From the NCBI GenBank assembly GCA_900769445.1, contig CAAGGR010000025.1, positions 13,157-77,156 of the forward strand: 64,000 nt of DNA, in the 5' to 3' direction. Position numbers and translations under genes: made by a program. Of the stretch, positions 52,831 through 60,897 are shown piece by piece. The notes under the pieces were generated by a model. It did no database searches. It saw only the letters and a list, made by a program, of their open reading frames with translations, and was not told where the DNA came from. Positions within the stretch are counted from its first letter, which is position 1, and each line of letters opens with the position of its first letter. The DNA comes from an uncultured Alistipes sp. (GTDB lineage: Bacteria > Bacteroidota > Bacteroidia > Bacteroidales > Rikenellaceae).

Positions 52831-53565
52831 TCAGTTTGTAAAGTACTCGAAAAATCGCTCTTTGTAGTTCTCGCCCAAAGGGATATACTCGCCATTGTCC
52901 AAGAAGATACGACCCTTGGTGTAGCTCGATATGCGCTTAAGGTTGACTATATAGGAGCGGTGTACGCGTAGGAAGCTATCCTGTGGCAGTGCCGACTCCA
53001 TATTCTTTAGGCGGAATAGGGTGGTGATGGTAGAGTTACCTTCGATATGTAGCTGCACATACTCACCCGCACTCTCCAAGTATACAATGTCTGCCACGCG
53101 TACAAGTTGAGTCTTGTAGTCCGCCTTAACCGAGATAAACTCCTTGTCGGTATTCTCTGCCTCGCTCTGTGTCTTATTACTCTCGGCTATCTTGCAGCGC
53201 TCAACGAGGTCGACAAGTGATATCACCTTCTGCGAAGCCTTCATAAACTCCTCAAAGGTGAAGGGCTTCAGTAGGTAGTCTATAGCATTTAGTTTGAAGC
53301 CGTCGATGGCGAACTCTGGGTGCGCGGTTGTAAAGACGATATAGTGTGCAGTGTCGAGTGAGCGCACGAAATCGAGGCCATTCATATCTGGCATATTAAT
53401 ATCGACAAATATAAGGTCCACCTTCGTCTCGGCAATAACCTTTTGTGCCTCCTTCGCGCTGCGGCACGCTGCCACAAGCTCCAACTGCTCGGCCTTGTCG
53501 ATGTAGCTCTTAATCTGTCGTAGAGCCAAAGGCTCGTCATCTATTGCTATACATTTAACAATCAT
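52831..53565 (-). CDS. LytTR-family response regulator
   Basis: 244 residues. Receiver domain 1-120 with acidic pocket D9/D10, phospho-acceptor Asp55 (FVDINMPDMNG) and Lys in LLKPF. LytTR DNA-binding domain about 140-240 (FISVKADYKTQLVRVADIVYLESAGEYVQLHIEG, SFLRVHRSYIVNL). It is one base from the kinase gene upstream. Target genes unknown. Confidence 0.93.
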   Translation of the reverse strand: MIVKCIAIDDEPLALRQIKSYIDKAEQLELVAACRSAKEAQKVIAETKVDLIFVDINMPDMNGLDFVRSLDTAHYIVFTTAHPEFAIDGFKLNAIDYLLKPFTFEEFMKASQKVISLVDLVERCKIAESNKTQSEAENTDKEFISVKADYKTQLVRVADIVYLESAGEYVQLHIEGNSTITTLFRLKNMESALPQDSFLRVHRSYIVNLKRISSYTKGRIFLDNGEYIPLGENYKERFFEYFTN

Positions 53566-53566
53566 A

Positions 53567-54610
53567 CTATCTATCTGTTATAGGTATTACTAACTCTACG
53601 GTATATCTCTTCTCTTCGCTGTCATCTATCGTAAGCGTATAGCGGTTGCCAAAGAGCATTTCAAGACGACGTGTTACGTTGCTAAGACCGATGCCACTAT
53701 GCTCGGTGTTGCTGTTTGATGACCCGTGTCGGCTGTTTGTTACGATACAGGTTAGCTCATCATCGAATGCTATAATATCAATCTTTACATATGAGTTGGC
53801 ATCGTAGCTAATACCGTGCTTAAAGGCATTTTCCACCAATACGATTAGCAACAATGGCGGTAGCTTAATCTTGCGGCATAGCACTATATCTGGCTTATTG
53901 AACTCGATGTTTACCTCGTCGATAAAGCGTATGCGCATAAGTTTTATGTAGCTATCGATAAACTCTACCTCCTTGTCGAGCGTTGTGTGCTTCTCGCTCG
54001 AGTCGTACAACACATGTCGCAATAGGTGTGATAGCTCCACCACCGATTTTTTAGCCATTTCGCTGTCGAAGTCTATCATCGCGTGGATGTTGTTGAGAGT
54101 GTTCATCAGAAAGTGTGGGTTTATCTGATGCTTCAAATACTCCATCTGCGACTCTATAGCCTCCTTTTCGAGCAGTGCCATACGCTGTGAGGTGTATAGT
54201 GCGCGGTAGTATAGTTTAATCATAGAGTTACCACCTGCGATAAGCACTCCCACAAGCATCTTCCAATATAGCTGTAGCTCGGTAAGGGATAGCTGACCTA
54301 TGCGATAGCTCAGCATAAATAGCTCTTCGTTACCAAATACCGCAACTACAAGTAGCACCAGGGCTGCGATATACCACATATATCGCTGTCGTAGTAGCAA
54401 AAATGGCGCAAGGAGGTAGTTGTTTATTAAGAATATAATGTAGTATGGTAGTATCTTGCCCCATATCGGAAGCACATCGTTGAACTCTATCGGCTTGACT
54501 GTTATTAGCTTGGCATAGATAAAAGGAATAAGGAATATGGTTATCCAGACAAGAACATACGCCATATTCTCGCTTATCCTGATACTTCTTATGATATTTC
54601 GTAGTTTCAT
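53567..54610 (-). CDS. LytS/YehU-type sensor histidine kinase
   Basis: 347 residues. Four membrane helices in residues 15-150, a short coiled coil, the His_kinase motif INPHFLMNTLNNIHAM (phospho-His) and ATPase motif LVENAFKHGI with SGIGLSNVTRRLEMLFG. No periplasmic sensor domain of size, so it may sense within the membrane. A TATCTTTGC box (54620-54628) gives a leader of about seven bases. Confidence 0.92.
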   Translation of the reverse strand: MKLRNIIRSIRISENMAYVLVWITIFLIPFIYAKLITVKPIEFNDVLPIWGKILPYYIIFLINNYLLAPFLLLRQRYMWYIAALVLLVVAVFGNEELFMLSYRIGQLSLTELQLYWKMLVGVLIAGGNSMIKLYYRALYTSQRMALLEKEAIESQMEYLKHQINPHFLMNTLNNIHAMIDFDSEMAKKSVVELSHLLRHVLYDSSEKHTTLDKEVEFIDSYIKLMRIRFIDEVNIEFNKPDIVLCRKIKLPPLLLIVLVENAFKHGISYDANSYVKIDIIAFDDELTCIVTNSRHGSSNSNTEHSGIGLSNVTRRLEMLFGNRYTLTIDDSEEKRYTVELVIPITDR

Positions 54611-54619
54611 ACCTATTGC

Positions 54620-54628
54620 GCAAAGATA
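54620..54628 (-). promoter_or_regulatory. -7 box of the LytS/LytTR operon
   Basis: TATCTTTGC on the minus strand, nine bases before the ATG. Confidence 0.65.
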
Positions 54629-54682
54629 CTGATTTAAACTGAAAACTGACAGGTGTAGTTTTTATTTTTTTACTTTTATTTC

Positions 54683-54691
54683 TATCTTTAC
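54683..54691 (+). promoter_or_regulatory. Possible -7 box of ybaK
   Basis: TATCTTTAC, one base off consensus, 20 bases before the start at 54712. Confidence 0.45.
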
Positions 54692-54711
54692 ACTCCGAAA
54701 GTATTACTACT

Positions 54712-55191
54712 ATGGCAAAGAAGATAGAGAAGACCAATGCTGCCCGTTTGCTTGATAGGGCGAAGATAAGATATGAGCTTGTGCCGTACACTGTTGATGA
54801 GGATAACCTCGCTGCTACGCATGTTGCCGAAGAGCTTGGTGAGGATATAGCGACAGTCTTTAAGACCCTGATACTCAAGGGTGATAGGACAGGCCACTTT
54901 GTCTGTGTGATACCTGGCGATAAGGAGGTCGATTTGAAGGCTGCTGCTCGCGTATCGGGTAATAAGAAGGCCGATTTGATACCTATGAAGGAGTTGTTAC
55001 CTACAACGGGTTATATTCGCGGTGGCTGTAGTCCTATAGGTATGAAGAGACCATTTCCTACATTTATTCACACCTCCTGCACCGAACACGATATAATATA
55101 TATAAGTGCAGGTGTTCGAGGTTTGCAGATAGCTATAGCACCGAGTGATTTGGTAGGTTTTATAGGCGCAGAGTTGGTTGAGCTAATTTGA
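54712..55191 (+). CDS. ybaK: Cys-tRNA(Pro)/Cys-tRNA(Cys) deacylase YbaK
   Basis: 159 residues. YbaK/EbsC fold: VFKTLILKGDRTGHFVCVIPGDKEVDLKAAARVSGNKKADLI, GYIRGGCSPIGMKRPFPTFI and SAGVRGLQIAIAPSDL. It clears mischarged Cys-tRNA(Pro) in trans. Single gene between divergent and convergent neighbours. Confidence 0.93.
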   Translation: MAKKIEKTNAARLLDRAKIRYELVPYTVDEDNLAATHVAEELGEDIATVFKTLILKGDRTGHFVCVIPGDKEVDLKAAARVSGNKKADLIPMKELLPTTGYIRGGCSPIGMKRPFPTFIHTSCTEHDIIYISAGVRGLQIAIAPSDLVGFIGAELVELI

Positions 55192-55197
55192 AGTATT

Positions 55198-55233
55198 GAG
55201 AGGGTGTCTCACCAAATGGTTGGACACCCTCTC
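55198..55233. terminator. Bidirectional terminator (ybaK / thioredoxin)
   Basis: Perfect 11-bp stem GAGAGGGTGTC/GACACCCTCTC with a 14-base loop, between convergent genes. Confidence 0.75.
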
Positions 55234-55279
55234 GCATATAAAACCTAACTTACTTACTATGGTTGAAAATAATCTGCTA

Positions 55280-55642
55280 CTATTTAAGTAGTATGCTGTC
55301 GATAAGCTCCTTAAGCTCAGCCTTTGTCTTGCCTCCTGCCTGCACAGTTGGCACTTCGCCTCCCTTTGGAATATAGACCAATGTAGGTATTGAGCGCACC
55401 TTAAATATCTTTGCAAGGGTCTCCTCGTCGTCAACATTTACCTTGTAGATATCCACCTTGCCAGCATACTCGTCGGCAAGCTCGTCAATAATAGGAGATA
55501 GGCGTTGACAAGGACCGCACCACGAGGCGAAAAAGTCTATCAAAGCTGGCCTCTCTCCCAAAAAGTTCCAGCCATTAGCCAAATCCTCAATCTTTGCAAT
55601 GCGGTTCTCGAAACCGCCCTTAGTTAAATGAATTGCTCCCAT
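55280..55642 (-). CDS. Thioredoxin
   Basis: 120 residues, one thioredoxin domain with active site Cys42-Gly-Pro-Cys45 (FFASWCGPCQR) and cis-Pro in RSIPTLV. No signal peptide, so cytosolic. An N-terminal extension of about 15 residues precedes the fold. It could reduce the GPx-type peroxidase at 954, but no linkage is shown. Confidence 0.93.
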   Translation of the reverse strand: MGAIHLTKGGFENRIAKIEDLANGWNFLGERPALIDFFASWCGPCQRLSPIIDELADEYAGKVDIYKVNVDDEETLAKIFKVRSIPTLVYIPKGGEVPTVQAGGKTKAELKELIDSILLK

Positions 55643-55682
55643 ATCTTATATCTGTTTTTTTAGTTATCATTTGTTTTACGAT

Positions 55683-55715
55683 GCAAAAATAGCGCAACAA
55701 AATGAATCTATCAAA
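55683..55715 (-). promoter_or_regulatory. Promoter of the thioredoxin gene
   Basis: TTTG, 20-base spacer, TATTTTTGC (55691-55683). Confidence 0.7.
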
Positions 55716-55750
55716 CAGATATTGTCGAATGGGTTATTGAAATAATCGAT

Positions 55751-55874
55751 AAAGAGGCTGAATAAAAGTCTATTTTGTCGTTATGCTCGCCCTCAAAATG
55801 CTCATTTACGCTTAGTAAACTCCGCTTTTTCGGCCATCGCAAGCCTAAAACTAGATCTTTTATTCAGCCTCTTT
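55751..55874. repeat. REP-like element inside a split terminator-like hairpin, copy 2
   Basis: The arms AAAGAGGCTGAATAAAAG (55751-55768) and 55857-55874 are an 18-bp perfect inverted repeat. The ~88 bases between them resemble the insert at 43323-43410, with the same core ATGCTCATTTACG..AGTAAACTCCGC. Confidence 0.85.
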
Positions 55875-55897
55875 GGTAATGTGGAGGGGCTATGTCG

Positions 55898-56743
55898 CTA
55901 TTTAGTATTCCGCTTTGCCACAAACCATGGGTTGTCGAGCGACTCCTTATTATAATGGAGTGGTTCGCCGGCGGGGTAGCTATATGTTGTGCCACCCGCC
56001 TCGCTAAGGATAAGCTCTCCTGCTGCGGTATCCCACTCTGAGGTGGCTGTGGTGCGGATATAGTAGTCGACACTGCCATCGGCAAGCAAGCAGAACTTAT
56101 AAGAGCTGCCCTGCTCCACTACCTCGATATTGGTGTGTGAGATACGTAGCTGTTCGATATGTTGGTGTGTTTCAGCTGTTTGATGTGAGCGAGAGACTGC
56201 AACACGGTAGTTGGCGTGTTGATTTATTGAAAGGGGGAGTCGCTCAATCTCGGCATGTATATCTTGATAGCTATATTGTGCTAAATCGCTCGGTTCCACG
56301 CCCTTCATTACCCAGGCTCCGTGTCCGCGCTCGGCGATATACATCTTATTATGGTATGGCACGTATATCACTGCGCTAATGCAGATGTTGTTCTGCATAA
56401 GCGCGATGTTTACCGTAAACTCATTATTGCCCTTGATAAACTCCATAGTGCCATCCAGTGGGTCTACCAACCAGAATAGTTCCCAGTTGCGACGCTCATC
56501 GTAGAGCATCTGTCGTCCCTCCTCCGAGAGTATTGGTATGCGAGTCTCTCCGAGTGCATGCTTGATGGTGTCGTGCGCCATGCGGTCGGCAATGGTGATA
56601 GGGGTGTTGTCGCTCTTGAGTTGCACGTCGTAGTCGGTGCTACTCTTATATATCTTCATAATGGCAGCACCTGCGCGTACAGCAGCATTGAACTGCTTGG
56701 TAAGCAGATACTCTCTAATATTGCTATTTATTTCAGTTGTCAT
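55898..56743 (-). CDS. cysQ: 3'(2'),5'-bisphosphate nucleotidase (CysQ-like)
   Basis: 281 residues of the inositol-monophosphatase superfamily. Metal motifs: ILSEEG, DPLDGTMEFIKGNNEFTVNIAL and SEWDTAAGELILSEAGG. It removes the 3'-phosphate of PAP formed in sulfur metabolism. Other family members act on inositol phosphates, so the exact substrate is inferred. Confidence 0.9.
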   Translation of the reverse strand: MTTEINSNIREYLLTKQFNAAVRAGAAIMKIYKSSTDYDVQLKSDNTPITIADRMAHDTIKHALGETRIPILSEEGRQMLYDERRNWELFWLVDPLDGTMEFIKGNNEFTVNIALMQNNICISAVIYVPYHNKMYIAERGHGAWVMKGVEPSDLAQYSYQDIHAEIERLPLSINQHANYRVAVSRSHQTAETHQHIEQLRISHTNIEVVEQGSSYKFCLLADGSVDYYIRTTATSEWDTAAGELILSEAGGTTYSYPAGEPLHYNKESLDNPWFVAKRNTK

Positions 56744-56793
56744 ATGTCGCGCCTGTGATATCGTTCAATTATGCCATTTGTAGGCTTTTGTTT

Positions 56794-56824
56794 CAAAGTT
56801 AGCAAAAGTTTTTGGTATCTGCAA
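56794..56824 (-). promoter_or_regulatory. Promoter of cysQ
   Basis: TTG (56824-56822), 20-base spacer, TAACTTTG (56801-56794). Confidence 0.7.
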
Positions 56825-57015
56825 TAACCTCTGCAAAATATAGTTGTATATATCTATAACTATGCCATTGTTCCCGATAGAAGTCCATTGTTAGGTAGTT
56901 TTTTTTGATGCATATGTTTGACTCTTCTTGTCTAAATTGCAAAAGATTTAATTAATGATACATAATATAGGGTGAAATGTGGGGTGTATAGTGTTAATAT
57001 AGAGGAAATATATTA

Positions 57016-57024
57016 TATATTTGC
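57016..57024 (+). promoter_or_regulatory. -7 box of the lipoprotein pair
   Basis: TATATTTGC, 38 bases before the start at 57063. Confidence 0.6.
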
Positions 57025-57062
57025 ATTGTGATATATGTCAAATTTTATAATTACTACTTAAT

Positions 57063-58298
57063 ATGAACGCTGTATTTAGAAATCTATTGTTGTTATGTGT
57101 TGCGACTATGTCGCTTGTGATGGTAGGTTGTGGCGATGATAATGTCAAGACCTCATCTAAGTCGGATAGGGGTGAGGTGGCATTTAACGTTGAGGATTTG
57201 CAGTATGACTCATTGACGGTGACCATTACTCCACCATCTAATGATATAGTTTACTATGCCTGTCTGCATCAAGATACAGAGGATTTTAGAGGCCGTGAGC
57301 CAGAGGAGATATATGTTGATATACGCTATGGCGATAACTTTGAAGAGTTTTTGAACTCCGGTGTGCAGACCCTAACATTCGATAATCTTGTAGGTCACTC
57401 CTACTATCGAGTAGTATATTTCGAATTTGACGAAGTTGTAGGACAGAAGGTGGGAGATATAATCTACTCCGAGCGTATCATTACGCCAGATGCTCCAGAG
57501 ATATTCGATATCGAAGTGTCGGATATTAAGGGTATGTCGGCAAATATTGCTATTACACCGCCACAGAACGATATGCGTTATTTCTTCTGGCTCTATACGA
57601 TGGATAGTTATGAGCGTTATCAGCATGGCAACGACTATGAGCTATTGATATACGACTACTCCTTCTGGGTCTATATATCGCAGATGTACAACTATACCAT
57701 TGAAGAGGTTATCGAGATGGATACTATTGTGGGTAGTGTGTCGCTATCGACAGATAAGCTGCTATATATCGCAGAGTGGGACACTGAGTATCTTATATGG
57801 GCATATGGTATAGAGACCGACGGTACGGTTACTACGCCTATTACTCGCAATACCTTTAAGACTTTGACACCTGAGCCTTCAGCAATGACCTTTGAGGTGC
57901 TAAATATCGAGACGGAGTGGTATGAGCAGACCACAGCCGAGGGATTGTTACGAGGTTGGGTGGCAAAGGCTACTATAGAACCATCTGTGAAGAGTGAGAA
58001 ATACTTTGTAACCATCACAAATAAGGATTGGTATGATTGGTATTTTACAAGCGATAATGATGGCCGAAACGATGATGATTACATCTGCCACCAGATTCTT
58101 ATAAATACCTCAAAAACATCTTCGCAGATAGGGACTATGTGTAAGAGTGGCGACTTTGTTTACGACTGTTTTGTTGAACGCGAGATTTTGCTTAAACCAG
58201 ATAGAGAGTATGCTGTATTTATCTTTGGTATGGATGAGAATGGTGCTACAACAGAGCTTAACGTATTCCCATTCACTACGCCATCGATGCCACAATAA
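57063..58298 (+). CDS. Surface lipoprotein with Fn3-like repeats (paralog A)
   Basis: 411 residues. Signal ending LVMVGC (Cys23), then GDD. Three beta-sandwich domains of about 120 residues, each with a -TITPP/-IAITPP strand and a closing YxVxYFxF or AVFIFGMDENGATTELN motif. Similar to the next gene and to repeats of the 716-residue lipoprotein at 26281. No enzyme motif; likely a surface ligand-binding protein. Confidence 0.75.
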   Translation: MNAVFRNLLLLCVATMSLVMVGCGDDNVKTSSKSDRGEVAFNVEDLQYDSLTVTITPPSNDIVYYACLHQDTEDFRGREPEEIYVDIRYGDNFEEFLNSGVQTLTFDNLVGHSYYRVVYFEFDEVVGQKVGDIIYSERIITPDAPEIFDIEVSDIKGMSANIAITPPQNDMRYFFWLYTMDSYERYQHGNDYELLIYDYSFWVYISQMYNYTIEEVIEMDTIVGSVSLSTDKLLYIAEWDTEYLIWAYGIETDGTVTTPITRNTFKTLTPEPSAMTFEVLNIETEWYEQTTAEGLLRGWVAKATIEPSVKSEKYFVTITNKDWYDWYFTSDNDGRNDDDYICHQILINTSKTSSQIGTMCKSGDFVYDCFVEREILLKPDREYAVFIFGMDENGATTELNVFPFTTPSMPQ

Positions 58299-58325
58299 CG
58301 AAAACGATATAAACGAGATTGAGTT

Positions 58326-59516
58326 ATGAAAAATCTTAAATCAATATTAGGCTACACGCTATGCTTGTCGATGCTGCTTATGGTGGCGTGTGGCGGAGAT
58401 GATGCTCCTATGAAGGGGACTTCTCCAGCGCAACTCGAGTTGAATCTTAAAGTCGATGAGATAACCTCGTCGTCAATTGGCTTTACAATCGTGCCAAACG
58501 ATGTGAATGCCTCCTATTATGCAAAGGTATATCTTGCTGAAGCATTAGGCTCGGAGCGCGATATTGCTAAAGAGGCTGCTCTCTTGATTATCGACGAAAT
58601 ACCGAGTGTGGGATCAACGAGCTTTCAGGCATCTGACCTCAAGGCAAACAAGGAGTATCAAATCCTATACTTTGGCTACAATGCCGATGAGAAGAGATAT
58701 ACCACTCGCTATTTTGTGAGCGATATTATTGTTACTGCTGTGGCTGATGTTACTGGCGTACTTGAGTTGGAGGTGCCGAAAAATAGCATCACTTGGCGCG
58801 ATGCCTCGGTTGCTATTCGTCCATCGAGCAACGACTTGGAGTATGTCTTTGGCTTTATGCCTAAGGTGGAGTGGGAGCAGAAGTATGCCTCAAACCCAAA
58901 TGCGGTTATTCAGGATCGTATTGCTGGATGGGAATACGATGTGGAGTGCGGTATCGACTATCTTCCCGAACTCGATACATGGCAGAAGTATATGTACCTA
59001 TGTCAAATGAGTGGCACACGCACAATATCTGTTGCCGAGTACTACAATTTGCGTTGGGCAGAGGAGTATGTGGCGTATGCCTTCGGTATGGATGATGATG
59101 GCAATACCACCGCAAATGTTGTAGCGAGTGAGTTTGCTACAACTACACCAGTAGCTTCAACCAACCAGTTTAGTATTGAGATTGGTGAACTTACCGCATC
59201 ATCTGTAGTCTTTACCATTACCCCTACTAATGACGACCAATACTATGTGTCTATCCAGGATAAACGCTATTTGGAGCGCTTTGGTGAGGGTAAGGCGGAG
59301 AGTTGGGAAGATATGATTTTCGACCTTACATTTGGTAAAACTGATTCGCAACTTGCAAACTATCTATTCTCAGGTAGTCAGTCATTTACAAATGCCTCTA
59401 TAGCTAAGAATATCGATACATTCCACGAGTACCAAATTGTGGTTTGGGGCTTTAATAATGGCCCTACTACAGAGGTCTATCTGTCGGATGTCTTCAAGCC
59501 TGCAGATGTGGAGTAG
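58326..59516 (+). CDS. Surface lipoprotein with Fn3-like repeats (paralog B)
   Basis: 396 residues. Signal ending LLMVAC (Cys22), then GGDD. Same three-domain plan as the preceding gene: SSSIGFTIVPNDVNASYYAKVY, DASVAIRPSSNDLEYVFGF, ASSVVFTITPTNDDQYYVSI, with YVAYAFGMDDDGNTT matching AVFIFGMDENGATT of its neighbour. The pair arose by tandem duplication and is probably co-transcribed (27-base gap). Confidence 0.75.
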   Translation: MKNLKSILGYTLCLSMLLMVACGGDDAPMKGTSPAQLELNLKVDEITSSSIGFTIVPNDVNASYYAKVYLAEALGSERDIAKEAALLIIDEIPSVGSTSFQASDLKANKEYQILYFGYNADEKRYTTRYFVSDIIVTAVADVTGVLELEVPKNSITWRDASVAIRPSSNDLEYVFGFMPKVEWEQKYASNPNAVIQDRIAGWEYDVECGIDYLPELDTWQKYMYLCQMSGTRTISVAEYYNLRWAEEYVAYAFGMDDDGNTTANVVASEFATTTPVASTNQFSIEIGELTASSVVFTITPTNDDQYYVSIQDKRYLERFGEGKAESWEDMIFDLTFGKTDSQLANYLFSGSQSFTNASIAKNIDTFHEYQIVVWGFNNGPTTEVYLSDVFKPADVE

Positions 59517-59547
59517 ACTTTTTTGAAAAAAAAGATTGTTATAACGC

Positions 59548-59578
59548 TTGCAGAATGGGAAAAAATTAGTACATTTGC
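59548..59578 (+). promoter_or_regulatory. Promoter of rplU-rpmA
   Basis: TTG (59548-59550), 19-base spacer, TACATTTGC (59570-59578), then CGCGC. The GC-rich start region is like that of the tRNA promoters. Confidence 0.75.
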
Positions 59579-59606
59579 CGCGCTAAACATTCAATTTTTA
59601 GATTAA

Positions 59607-59918
59607 ATGTACGTAATAGTAGAGATCGCAGGTCAGCAGTTTAAGGCTGAGAAGGGTCGTAAGCTCTATGTTCACCGTCTTCAGGGAGAGGAAAACTCTA
59701 CCATGAGCTTCGACAAAGTACTGCTTGTAGACAACGACGGTCAGGTTAAGGTTGGCGCACCTGTAGTAGAAGGCGCCACAGTGAAGTGCAAGATCTTGAA
59801 GCACCTTAAGGACGATAAGGTTCTTGTGTTCAAGAAGAAGCGTAGAACAGGTTATCAGAAGTGTAACGGTCATCGTCAGTATCTGACTCAGGTTCTCGTT
59901 GAGGAAATTAATGCGTAA
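59607..59918 (+). CDS. rplU: 50S ribosomal protein L21
   Basis: 103 residues, MYVIVEIAGQQFKAEKGRKLYVHRL..KKKRRTGYQKCNGHRQYLTQVLV. Full length. Forms an operon with rpmA, 20 bases downstream. Confidence 0.98.
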   Translation: MYVIVEIAGQQFKAEKGRKLYVHRLQGEENSTMSFDKVLLVDNDGQVKVGAPVVEGATVKCKILKHLKDDKVLVFKKKRRTGYQKCNGHRQYLTQVLVEEINA

Positions 59919-59938
59919 CCCTTAAAAATTGGTAGAAA

Positions 59939-60199
59939 ATGGCACACAAAAAAGGTGTAGGTAGTTCTAAGAACGGCCGTGAGTCAGAGAGCAAACGACT
60001 CGGTGTAAAGCTTTTCGGTGGTCAGTTCGCTAAGGCGGGTAACATTATCGTTCGTCAGCGCGGTACAGTACACAACCCAGGTGATAACGTGGGTATGGGT
60101 AAGGACCACACACTTTTTGCATTGGTTGACGGTACAGTTAGCTTCTGCAAGAAGTCTTCTGGGAAGTCTTACGTAAGCGTAGTTCCTATGGCTGAGTAA
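59939..60199 (+). CDS. rpmA: 50S ribosomal protein L27
   Basis: 86 residues, MAHKKGVGSSKNGRESESKRLG..GNIIVRQRGTVHNPGDNVGMGKDHTLFAL. Starts directly with MAHKKG, so it lacks the cleaved N-terminal extension seen in Firmicutes. Confidence 0.98.
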   Translation: MAHKKGVGSSKNGRESESKRLGVKLFGGQFAKAGNIIVRQRGTVHNPGDNVGMGKDHTLFALVDGTVSFCKKSSGKSYVSVVPMAE

Positions 60200-60226
60200 G
60201 CACAATGCTTTATTGCAAAGAGATGG

Positions 60227-60262
60227 GGATGACTAATACATTAGTCATCCTCTCTTTTTTTT
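60227..60262 (+). terminator. Terminator of rplU-rpmA
   Basis: Perfect stem GGATGACTAAT/ATTAGTCATCC with a minimal loop, then a long T run. Confidence 0.93.
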
Positions 60263-60280
60263 GCATTGTCTTGTTGGCTC

Positions 60281-60570
60281 TTTTGGCGTCTACCTTGAGT
60301 TTGAAATGCTCATTTACGCTTAAGTAAACTCCGCTTTCAAACTCTGCGAGTAGTCTCAAAATATCTCAACAATCCAACGCAAAACGCTGTAATCCGCGAG
60401 GGTATAGTTGTTTGGGATTTTGGCGTCTGCCTTGAGCTTGAAATGCTCATTTACGCTTAAGTAAACTCCGCTTTCAAACTCTGCGAGTAGCTCCAAAAAT
60501 ATCTCAACAATCCAACGCAAAACGCTGTAATCCGCGAGGGTTTAGTTGCTTGGGATTTTGGCGTCTACCT
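60281..60570. repeat. Tandem ~137-bp repeat carrying the REP-like palindrome (copies 3 and 4)
   Basis: Two full units (60281-60417, 60418-60555) and a partial third (to about 60570). Each unit holds the palindrome GAGTTTGAAA/GAGCTTGAAA..TTTCAAACTC with core ATGCTCATTTACGCTTAAG and GTAAACTCCGC, plus a shared tail ending in CGCGAGGG. No coding frame is supported. Confidence 0.9.
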
Positions 60571-60797
60571 TACTTAGAAAATACTCATGTGTTATCTAAT
60601 GTAAATAAAAAATCTCTGTTGTCTCTGTTGTCTCTACCGTCCCCGCTGTCCCTATCATTCATAGTTTCCCCATCCTACCCACAATATTCTTTCTCCGCGC
60701 ATACTAATTTATGTTGCCAAACCGTTATTCCTTTGGAATCATTGTGCAATAATATGCTGAAAAAGATGCTCGAATAGTGAAAATAATAGCTAAAATT
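60571..60797. other. Gene-free stretch
   Basis: Pyrimidine-rich sequence (CTCTGTTGTCTCTGTTGTCTC near 60610-60630). Short frames here look like chance. No terminator or RNA seen. Confidence 0.5.
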
Positions 60798-60821
60798 GTA
60801 TGCTTCTCGGCAAAAAATTGT

Positions 60822-60830
60822 ATCTTTGCT
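60822..60830 (+). promoter_or_regulatory. -7 box of the M16 peptidase gene
   Basis: TATCTTTGC, 67 bases before the chosen start; a TTG lies 22 bases upstream. It rules out the upstream in-frame ATG at 60796. Confidence 0.7.
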
Positions 60831-60897
60831 TGTTAAAATGTGTGTAAATCGCAAAAACGAAGAAGAATTATTTTATAACCTATTAACTAACAGTTCT

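Noticed and set aside
60550..60777. 75-residue plus-strand frame before the M16 gene
   Set aside because: Low-complexity pyrimidine-rich DNA without promoter or family resemblance.
60796..60897. Upstream start of the M16 peptidase
   Set aside because: It precedes the TATCTTTGC box at 60822 and adds residues in front of a normal signal peptide.
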